Positions 6,003 through 12,962 of a DNA stretch of 12,962 bases are shown here, piece by piece. Positions within the stretch are counted from its first letter, which is position 1, and every line of letters starts with the position of its first letter. The translations under genes were made by a program, and so were the position numbers. This DNA comes from Bacteroidales bacterium UBA5515 (GTDB lineage Bacteria > Bacteroidota > Bacteroidia > Bacteroidales > P3): NCBI GenBank assembly GCA_002423895.1, contig DIOL01000008.1:59160-72121 (forward strand), in the 5' to 3' direction. The notes beneath the pieces are model-generated. The model made no database searches. It was not told where the DNA came from and was given only the letters and a program-made list of their open reading frames with translations.

Positions 6003-9000
6003 ATGAAGATAAATTATTTATTTTTTCTTTGTGCAATTTTATTTTTGGGTTTTTCAATTAATCCAATCAAAGCACAAGACCGAAATAACGAAGATGAAGT
6101 AGTTAAATTAGGTCAATTTAGTCGTTATTCATCAATGCCTGGAGAGATTTTGGTGAAATTCAAAGAAGAAACCTCACTTAAGATTCAGACTAATTCCAAA
6201 AATGTGTTTAAGTCATCTAATCTAACTTCTCTAAATTCAGTATTAAGTAAATATACAATAAGTGAAGTAGAGCAATTATTCCCTAATTTCAAAATGCCAA
6301 AACAGGCAAGAAGAGCCAAAGCATTTAATGGAGAAGATGTAATTGAAAAAGACTTGTCAAAGATATTTCTGATAAAGATAACAGAAAACGAACAAAGGAA
6401 TGCTTTTAGTTTAATTGAAGAATTGAAACAAATTGCTGAAGTTGAGTTTGCAGAACCAAACTTTATTGTTTATTCATTGGGTAATCCAACAGAAATGGAT
6501 ATAGAAAAAGACTTAAACAGAATACAAAACAAAACAGGCAATGACTCATCAGTATTATACACCCAAGAACCAATGTATGGCATGCAATGGGGAATCTCAG
6601 CAGTGAAGATAGATTCGCTTTGGAAAAAGCCCAATGCAGATACTACAGCAGCCAAAAAGATAATAGCCATAATAGATACAGGAGTAGATATACTGCATCC
6701 CGACCTTGCAACAAACATATGGACAAACGCAGGAGAAAATATTCAGGCAACAGGATATGACGATGATAATAATGGATTTATTGATGACGTACATGGATGG
6801 GATTTTGTAAATCAAACGGCAGATATGCATGACTTTAACAGCCATGGAACCCATTGTGCTGGAATAGCAGCAGCATGTGGAACAAATGGAATAGGGATAA
6901 CAGGAGCCAATCCAAATGCACTTATAATGCCAGTAGCAGTTATGCAAAGTAATGGAACAGGAAGCATATCAACCATAATACAAGGAATAAACTATGCCGC
7001 AGAGAATGGAGCAGATATCATAAGTATGAGTATAGGAACATATGCAAATTCAATCGCTCTTGAACAAGCTTTGGCACAAGCATATCAAACTTCAATATTG
7101 GTCGCAGCTGCAGGTAATGATCATACAGGATTATATCCAAGATGCACTCCACCAAATCTACCTTCAGGTCCAATGTTTCCTGCAGCTTATACATTCGTTT
7201 TGGGAGTTCAGGCTACACAACTTTCTCCTTGTCCAACACCAAATGATAAAGGGTTACTAGCTTGTTTTAGTAATTATGATTGTGATGGACCATCTTTTTC
7301 TCAATATAGTGAAGAACAATTATATAATTATGAAATATCATCACCTGGAGTAGGCATAATAAGTACAATTCCAGGAGGTCAATATCGAGAGTTTAATGGG
7401 ACATCAATGGCATGCCCATTAGTTGCAGGAGGTATATCGCTACTTTTGGATAAAAAACCATATCTGACTCAAGAAATGCTTTGGGGCGATTTAATTAATT
7501 ATTCTCAAGAATTTCAACCAGTAAATTTATTAGCTGTATATAATGCAGGATCAGCACCAGCTCAATTATCAACAGTTGCAATTGAAATAAATGATACTAC
7601 ATATGGAGATTCAGATTATAGAGCAGATGCAAGAGAAAGAATTAATATTTATCCTACAATTCTTACAACTTGGGGAGCAACAGATAGCATAAAAATTTGG
7701 TTAAGTTTTGCAGAATTTGAAGATACAAATACTATTCAAATATTAACTAATAATGTAGATTTTGGATATTCTTTATCTTCTTATGCAAAATTTAAATCTT
7801 TAAATCCAATTCAAATAAGAATAGACTCAAATGTGGTTGATGGAAGAAAAATAAAATTAGTTTTAAATGCAATTAGCCCAAATGCTCAAGATACAATGCA
7901 TCATTCTTTTATTATTCAAGTTGAGAATGGAGTTGAATTAAGAGGAATGATAACACAAAATACAACCCTTTATCCAAATGTTCATTATATTGTTACAGAT
8001 AATTTAGCGATAGCAGCAAATGTCTTGTTAACTATTAAACCTGGTACAACTCTTAAATTTAAAAGCAATGCTTTGCTATCTTGCGCTGGTAGAATATATG
8101 CAGTCGGTAAACCAGATAGCATGATAACCTTTACAAAGACTGATTTAGATTATTATTGGCCTGGAATTAGAGTAAATGGTCAAGATACTTTTTCTTATTG
8201 TATTTTTGAATATATTGATAATCCAAATTTTATTTATAGTAATTATGGGACCATATCAACTTATGTATACAAATCAATTGTAAAAGATAATACATCATAT
8301 GGATATAATTTAAAGTTAAGCAATACTAACATAATAAATAATTATAATAATTATCCATTTAATTTGGGTAATTTACTTAATACTCCTAATTATTGCAATA
8401 TTTTAAATAATTGTACTATGTATGGATTAGGATTTTGGCCTTCTCCAATTCCAATAAATCAAAACAACATCTTTTCCAATTATCAAGTTTATCAAAATTC
8501 AATAGAAATTAGATCCAGATATGATTTATATACTGAAGATTATTATCCATCTGTGCTAAATGTTTCAAATATGTATTTGGGTTCAAATAATGAAAGTATT
8601 ATTCGTCAGCATATTTATGATTTTGAAATTCCACAATCAGGTGTATTTGGTTGGTTTGATTTGTCAAATAGAGCGGTGAGACCACATGCTGAAGCACCAG
8701 GTATAGTTTGGAAAGTTGTTGTAAATGGTTATGATGCACAGGATGAATTTGATTCAATACCACCATTGGGAGTAGGAAGACATGAGTTTAAGGTATACTT
8801 TAACAGAGCTATGGATACATCAGTAACTCCAATGCTTGCCATGGGAGTAAGACTACCATATACCCAAAATGCAATAGGAGAAGATGGTTCTTGGAGTGTA
8901 GACAGTACAATTTATACAGCTTATTTTACATTGAAAGGAACAAGTGCAACAGATGGATTAAACAGAATTTATGTTGCAAATGCCAGGGATAATGAACATT

Positions 9001-10166
9001 TTGAGATTCCTGTTGAAAATATACGTTTTAATGTAATGGTACGGGGAGCTGGCTCCATGAGTTTGGGTTTTCAAGCAACACCAGGTATTGGAAAAGTAGA
9101 CTTGGAATGGAATAATCAGGAAATGTTGGTAGATGACTTTTTAGGCTTTAATATGTATCGCTATAAAATGGATACAGCAGGCCATATTTATGATAGCATA
9201 CAAATAAATACTTCATTAATACAAGACACAGTATTTACTGACTATGATGTTGTGCCAGGAGAAAGATACTATTATTTCTATAAGATACTAAGAACAAGCT
9301 TGGAGGAAAACAGCCCATCAAAAGTAGTGTCCACAGTACCATTAACAGCAACAAGAGGCGATGCCAATGGAAGCTTTAATGTAGATGTAGCCGATATAGT
9401 ATCAACAATAGCCTTTGTAACAAACCAGAACCCGCAACCATTTATCTTTGATGCAGCCGATGTAAATGGAGATGGAATAATAGATATTTTGGATATTGTA
9501 GGAATAATAAATATAATAACCAATCCAGGCGGTGGAGCAAAGAACAATGAAACACATTCAGCAGTTTACACAATTGAAGATGGAGTGCTTTATGTAGATT
9601 CACCAGTAGATATGGGAGGAGTCCAATTTAAATTTAATACAAACGAAAATAATGAAATTGTTCCATTGGACGCACTTGCACAATTTGAAAAAATAAGCAC
9701 ATGGTTAAGCCCAACAGAATATTTGTTTATGGCTTACAGTATGAGTGGAAAGAAAATACCAGCAGGAAAGACAGCCTTGCTAAGAATTGGTGATGCAGAA
9801 ATAAGTCAAATTGCACTTTCAGATGTACAAGGTAATAATATACTGCCAATAAAAGGAAATAACAACATTGGCTTAGGAGATGTCATAACAGTAAAAGCAC
9901 AATTTATTGGAGCATATCCAAATCCATTTAAGAATGATATAACAATAAAGTATGCTATAGGTAACGATAAGGCAAAGAATATAGAATTAGTATTTAGAGA
10001 TATAACAGGAAGGCAGGTAGATAGAGTAAAACTAAATAATAATGGAATAGGCAAGTATGACTACAACTGGAGACCAAAAGAATCTATAAAGTCAGGAGTA
10101 TATTTTGTTTCTTTGATGATAGATGGAATTATGGCTCAAACCACTAAGATTGTACTTAACAGATAA
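6003..10166 (+). CDS. Secreted subtilisin-like (S8) serine protease with dockerin-like repeats and T9SS tail
   Basis: This 1387-aa multidomain exoprotease has a Sec signal peptide at 1-24 (cleavage after IKA). A fervidolysin/I9-type propeptide lies at about 25-190 (PGEILVKFKEE, AEVEFAEPNF). The S8 catalytic domain spans about 195-485: Asp225 in IAIIDTGVD, His281 in NSHGTHCAG, oxyanion Asn372 in AAAGN and Ser468 in NGTSMACP. The loop DDDNNGFIDD (253-262) looks calcium-binding. Asn372 to Ser468 is about 30 residues longer than in subtilisin and holds four cysteines (381, 410, 421, 427). Residues about 640-850 are beta-helix/beta-sandwich-like. A Fn3-like module is at about 1030-1110. Dockerin-like repeats follow with aligned ligands D1120/N1122/S1124/D1128/D1131 and D1153/N1155/D1157/D1161/D1164. 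A cohesin-like region at about 1185-1290 precedes the T9SS tail (AYPNPF at 1304-1309). The first gene of a probable operon, 7 nt ahead of the cohesin-like protein. All catalytic residues are intact. Codon use changes within the gene (see findings). Confidence 0.93.
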   Translation: MKINYLFFLCAILFLGFSINPIKAQDRNNEDEVVKLGQFSRYSSMPGEILVKFKEETSLKIQTNSKNVFKSSNLTSLNSVLSKYTISEVEQLFPNFKMPKQARRAKAFNGEDVIEKDLSKIFLIKITENEQRNAFSLIEELKQIAEVEFAEPNFIVYSLGNPTEMDIEKDLNRIQNKTGNDSSVLYTQEPMYGMQWGISAVKIDSLWKKPNADTTAAKKIIAIIDTGVDILHPDLATNIWTNAGENIQATGYDDDNNGFIDDVHGWDFVNQTADMHDFNSHGTHCAGIAAACGTNGIGITGANPNALIMPVAVMQSNGTGSISTIIQGINYAAENGADIISMSIGTYANSIALEQALAQAYQTSILVAAAGNDHTGLYPRCTPPNLPSGPMFPAAYTFVLGVQATQLSPCPTPNDKGLLACFSNYDCDGPSFSQYSEEQLYNYEISSPGVGIISTIPGGQYREFNGTSMACPLVAGGISLLLDKKPYLTQEMLWGDLINYSQEFQPVNLLAVYNAGSAPAQLSTVAIEINDTTYGDSDYRADARERINIYPTILTTWGATDSIKIWLSFAEFEDTNTIQILTNNVDFGYSLSSYAKFKSLNPIQIRIDSNVVDGRKIKLVLNAISPNAQDTMHHSFIIQVENGVELRGMITQNTTLYPNVHYIVTDNLAIAANVLLTIKPGTTLKFKSNALLSCAGRIYAVGKPDSMITFTKTDLDYYWPGIRVNGQDTFSYCIFEYIDNPNFIYSNYGTISTYVYKSIVKDNTSYGYNLKLSNTNIINNYNNYPFNLGNLLNTPNYCNILNNCTMYGLGFWPSPIPINQNNIFSNYQVYQNSIEIRSRYDLYTEDYYPSVLNVSNMYLGSNNESIIRQHIYDFEIPQSGVFGWFDLSNRAVRPHAEAPGIVWKVVVNGYDAQDEFDSIPPLGVGRHEFKVYFNRAMDTSVTPMLAMGVRLPYTQNAIGEDGSWSVDSTIYTAYFTLKGTSATDGLNRIYVANARDNEHFEIPVENIRFNVMVRGAGSMSLGFQATPGIGKVDLEWNNQEMLVDDFLGFNMYRYKMDTAGHIYDSIQINTSLIQDTVFTDYDVVPGERYYYFYKILRTSLEENSPSKVVSTVPLTATRGDANGSFNVDVADIVSTIAFVTNQNPQPFIFDAADVNGDGIIDILDIVGIINIITNPGGGAKNNETHSAVYTIEDGVLYVDSPVDMGGVQFKFNTNENNEIVPLDALAQFEKISTWLSPTEYLFMAYSMSGKKIPAGKTALLRIGDAEISQIALSDVQGNNILPIKGNNNIGLGDVITVKAQFIGAYPNPFKNDITIKYAIGNDKAKNIELVFRDITGRQVDRVKLNNNGIGKYDYNWRPKESIKSGVYFVSLMIDGIMAQTTKIVLNR

Positions 10167-10173
10167 AAAGATT

Positions 10174-12962
10174 ATGAAACGCTTTTTCTTGTCTTTAATA
10201 TTTTTATTAGGGATAATGGTGCAGACAAAGGCTGATAATATTTTTTCAGCCTCCTCTGCCTCAGGTCACCCTAATGATACAGTGCAAATACAGTTATCTT
10301 TATCAAATACTGATAACGTGGTTGCATTTCAAGCAGAAATTCCATTAGGTAATTCTCTAAGCTATATTCCTAATTCCTGCGTTCTAAGTTCTCGAAGTAA
10401 TGGACACACAATAACTGCAAGTGTTGTTAATGGAGTTTTGAAAATCTTTTCATATTCACTTTCTCTTTCTTCTTATAGTGGAAACAGTGGAGTGTTGGCA
10501 ACTTTTCGACTTCGTCTTGGGAATGAACCAGGGAATATTAATTTGACTCTCAATAATACTCGACTTTCTAATTCTACAGGACAAGCCATTACACATACAA
10601 CTAACAATGGAGTTATTACACTTCTTTCTCCAAAAATAAGAATAAATAATCCTCAAATTGATTTTGGACATTATCCAATACACTCAACTTATAATAATAG
10701 TATAATTATTACTAATATAGGAAATGAACCATTGATTGTAAATAATATTAGCTTTTCTAATCCAGTTTTTTCTTCTAATGGATTCTCTGCATTTACATTA
10801 GGAACAGGAAATAGTTCATCTATTCCAATTAGTTTTTCTCCAAATATTTCTGGAAATGTTTCTGCAACTGCAACAATTTATTCCAATTCAATAAGTGGCA
10901 ATCAAAATGTTTCACTTATAGCAAATCCCTATTCAGTAAACGAACTTCATGTTTCAAATGTTGAAGGTTATTCTGATAGTATTGTAATTATTAATCTTTC
11001 AATTAATAATATGGATACTATTGTTGGATTTCAAACAAAATTTATTCTCCCTCAGGCTTTGGAATATGTAAATGGGAGTTTTTCATTAAGCAGTAGAAGT
11101 AATAATCATGCATGTATAAGTGGAATCAGTGGAGATACTCTTACGCTTTTAATTTATTCTCCAAATAATTCTCCAATAAATAATAACAGTGGAATAATTG
11201 CAAGTTTTGGAATAACGTTAAATGGAAGTGGTTATTATTACTTGCAACCAATAAATACTCTGCTTTCTGATAGAAATGGAGTTAATGTACTTTCTAATGC
11301 ATATTCAGGTTCTGTTTCAATTCGCAGTCCTTATTTATATTGCGATAACAGTATTAATATGGGTACCAGTTCAGTTACTGAGAATACAATTTACAGTTAT
11401 TCTATTAATAATTATGGGAGTGCTCCATTAGTTATTGATAATATTGTTTTTACACAAAATGGTTTTTCAATTCAAGACACCTTGCCAATTATTATAAATG
11501 AATATAATAATAGAAATATAAACATAGTATATAATGGAGCAAATGAGGGTAATTTTTCTGCTGTATTGAAGATTTATTCCAATGATCCAAATCAAAGATT
11601 GAAAGATGTAAATATTACTGGGAATAGGTATGAGCCAAATGAATTATTATTTACTTCAGATACTTCAAATTACTTGCAAAATTCTCATTTTTCTGTATTG
11701 ATGAACAATTACTCTTCAATAACAGCTGTTCAATTAGACTTTTATTATCTTCATAATTATTACAATGTTTCTTCTTCTGACTTTGTTCTTTCTTCAGCAA
11801 GATGCCCCAACCATTCAATTTCTGCAACAACATTAAATGATTCAGTTTACAGGATATTGATTTTTTCAATGCAAAACCAAAATATTAATTTTAATTCTGG
11901 AGAAATATTAAAAATTACTTTACATCCAAAAACCACTACAAGACAAGGAATTTATAATATAAAAGCAAATTCAATTGTATTAAGTAACAGTTCAGGTATT
12001 AATAAATTTACTGGAACAAATCCTGCATATTATTTTAATGTATTAATACCTACTTTCACTATTTCAACTCAATCAAATAATAACTCATTTGGAAATGTAA
12101 CTGGTGGAGGTGTTTATAATCATTTATCCACAGCAACACTTAGTGCAATACCTAATCAAAATTCTGTATTTTTGCAATGGAACGATTATGATACAAATAG
12201 AATTAGAAATATAACGGTAACAAATGATTCAAGTTTTACTGCTTATTTCAAAAGAATTGATACAATATACTTAAATCAAGAAATATGTCAAGGAAGCACA
12301 TTTGATTTCTTTGGACAAACACTTTCTACTCCTAATATATATTCTTATACAAAAAATGTAAATCAATATCAAGATAGTGTTTTTATTCTTAATCTTATAA
12401 TTAATCAACCAAAGACCACTAACCTTACAGCAGAGATTTGTCAAGGAGAAACCTATTCACAAAATGGCTTTAATGTTAGTACTACTGGAATACACACCCT
12501 AAATTTACAAACTTACAAAGGCTGTGACAGTATAGTCAACATAACCTTAACAGTTAATCAACCACAAGCAACAAACTTAAGTGAAGAGATCTGCCAGGGA
12601 GAAATATACACACTAAATGGCTTTAATGTAAACACAGCAGGATTACACACTCAAACCTTACAAACATATAAAGGCTGTGACAGTACAGTCAACCTAACCT
12701 TAACAGTTAATCAACCACAAACCACTAACTTAACAGCTGAAATCTGTCAGGGAGAAACTTATACTTTAAATGGATTTAATGTAAACACAGCAGGATTACA
12801 CACACGAAACCTACAGACATACAAAGGCTGTGACAGTACAGTCAACCTAACCTTAATAGTCAATCAACCACAAATAACAAACTTAACAGCAGAAATCTGT
12901 CACGGAGAAACCTATACCCAAAATGGCTTTAATGTAAGTACAGCAGGATTACACACTCAAGC
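10174..12962 (+). CDS. Secreted cohesin-like, repeat-rich surface protein (3' truncated by window)
   Basis: ATG at 10174 opens an uninterrupted frame of 929 codons to the window end, with no stop; the C-terminus lies outside. A signal peptide covers 1-20 (RFFLSLIFLLGIMV, cleavage after TKA). Three cohesin-like modules occur at about 21-150, 256-384 and 488-620. The first reads like type I cohesin (HPNDTVQIQLSLSN, VVAFQAEI, SGVLATFRLRL). All three share LSSRSN-G/N-H or a variant (about 71, 305, 539). Between them, at about 152-250 and 385-483, are Ig/ASH (HYDIN)-like modules (IDFGHYP, ITNIGNEPLIV). Residues about 622-693 resemble the InlB-B-type bacterial repeat (GNVTGGGVY, FLQWNDYD, FTAYFK). 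From 704 on there are 51-residue repeats of the type ICQGETY, NGFNV, GLHT, YKGCDSTVNLTLTV. The 7-nt gap after the protease gene implies co-transcription from 5893-5923. The inferred role is a surface scaffold or adhesin; a T9SS tail is expected beyond the edge. Cohesin activity is not shown. Confidence 0.88.
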   Translation, partial: MKRFFLSLIFLLGIMVQTKADNIFSASSASGHPNDTVQIQLSLSNTDNVVAFQAEIPLGNSLSYIPNSCVLSSRSNGHTITASVVNGVLKIFSYSLSLSSYSGNSGVLATFRLRLGNEPGNINLTLNNTRLSNSTGQAITHTTNNGVITLLSPKIRINNPQIDFGHYPIHSTYNNSIIITNIGNEPLIVNNISFSNPVFSSNGFSAFTLGTGNSSSIPISFSPNISGNVSATATIYSNSISGNQNVSLIANPYSVNELHVSNVEGYSDSIVIINLSINNMDTIVGFQTKFILPQALEYVNGSFSLSSRSNNHACISGISGDTLTLLIYSPNNSPINNNSGIIASFGITLNGSGYYYLQPINTLLSDRNGVNVLSNAYSGSVSIRSPYLYCDNSINMGTSSVTENTIYSYSINNYGSAPLVIDNIVFTQNGFSIQDTLPIIINEYNNRNINIVYNGANEGNFSAVLKIYSNDPNQRLKDVNITGNRYEPNELLFTSDTSNYLQNSHFSVLMNNYSSITAVQLDFYYLHNYYNVSSSDFVLSSARCPNHSISATTLNDSVYRILIFSMQNQNINFNSGEILKITLHPKTTTRQGIYNIKANSIVLSNSSGINKFTGTNPAYYFNVLIPTFTISTQSNNNSFGNVTGGGVYNHLSTATLSAIPNQNSVFLQWNDYDTNRIRNITVTNDSSFTAYFKRIDTIYLNQEICQGSTFDFFGQTLSTPNIYSYTKNVNQYQDSVFILNLIINQPKTTNLTAEICQGETYSQNGFNVSTTGIHTLNLQTYKGCDSIVNITLTVNQPQATNLSEEICQGEIYTLNGFNVNTAGLHTQTLQTYKGCDSTVNLTLTVNQPQTTNLTAEICQGETYTLNGFNVNTAGLHTRNLQTYKGCDSTVNLTLIVNQPQITNLTAEICHGETYTQNGFNVSTAGLHTQ
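12283..12962 (+). repeat. 153-bp tandem repeat array (51-aa CxG...GCDS repeats)
   Basis: Units start at 12283, 12436, 12589, 12742 and 12895 with an exact 153-bp spacing; the fifth is cut by the window end. The first unit is diverged: it keeps ICQG and NQP but lacks the GCDS cysteine. Units 2-4 are very similar at DNA level, for example AAAGGCTGTGACAGT in each. Each good unit has two cysteines, 28 residues apart, that could pair. This is a pattern I know from large Bacteroidota surface proteins. The near-identity suggests recent amplification or gene conversion. Confidence 0.93.

Noticed and set aside
6470..6947. Two overlapping minus-strand ORFs (6470-6718 and 6597-6947) inside the subtilase.
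   Set aside because: They are antisense shadows of the conserved catalytic coding sequence and have no recognisable domain.
7042..7260. Small plus-strand ORF in another frame within the subtilase.
   Set aside because: It overlaps the S8 domain entirely and its low-complexity Q/L-rich product shows no domain.
9278..10054. Minus-strand ORFs (9278-9547 and 9806-10054) opposite the dockerin and sorting-tail regions.
   Set aside because: They are antisense to well-supported domains; the codon bias of the + strand gene opens the opposite frame.
10456..11869. Minus-strand ORFs (10456-10683 and 11651-11869) in the last third of the window.
   Set aside because: The + strand carries one uninterrupted frame from 10174 to the end with a signal peptide and repeated domains, so these are shadows.
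12283..12962. The 153-bp array as an inserted mobile repeat.
   Set aside because: It stays in frame with the host gene and encodes a familiar Bacteroidota surface repeat, so it is a protein repeat array.

Overview
The window is strongly AT-rich and looks like a chromosomal segment of a member of the Bacteroidota, probably Bacteroidales-like. Four things point there: two visible type IX secretion system (T9SS) C-terminal sorting tails (1-1852 and 6003-10166), a short primary sigma factor of the Bacteroidota RpoD type without region 1.1, start sites preceded by A-rich sequence instead of a Shine-Dalgarno, and two matches to the Bacteroidota promoter element TAnnTTTG. All supported genes lie on the + strand. 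I cannot name a genus.

Layout. 1-1852 is the 3' part of a secreted M6-type metalloprotease with Fn3/Ig-like modules and a T9SS tail; its catalytic part lies outside the window. 1864-3867 is a housekeeping block: ridA (enamine/imine deaminase), nadD (NaMN adenylyltransferase) and rpoD (primary sigma factor), with intrinsic terminators after ridA and after rpoD. 3942-4322 is a gene-free spacer with a hairpin, a 21-bp-period repeat and a 12-bp tandem duplication. 4384-5406 encodes a lipoprotein with a CSDDEE surface-export-like sequence and a DUF2135/YfaP-like domain; the start at 4384 is preferred over an ATG at 4339 because a promoter -7 element lies at 4323-4330. 5407-6002 is a second structured spacer with a terminator, two related palindromes, three 21-bp repeat units that end in a second terminator, and a good promoter.

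6003-12962 is the most unusual part. It is an apparent two-gene operon with a 7-nt gap. The first gene is a 1387-aa subtilisin-like (S8) exoprotease that carries a dockerin-like pair of calcium-binding repeats, a small cohesin-like region and a T9SS tail. The second gene is open to the window end (at least 929 aa). It encodes a secreted protein with three cohesin-like modules alternating with Ig/ASH-like modules, an InlB-B-like repeat, and a tandem array of 51-residue cysteine-containing repeats (153-bp DNA period). The working hypothesis is that the second protein is a cell-surface scaffold or adhesin that could hold dockerin-bearing exoproteins such as the upstream protease, in the manner of a cellulosome. 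This rests on module recognition by eye and gene adjacency; binding is not shown. A second candidate of interest is a short transcribed element at about 5604-5726, where three identical 5' arms compete for one terminator 3' arm.

I see no tRNA, rRNA, CRISPR array, transposase or phage gene in the window.
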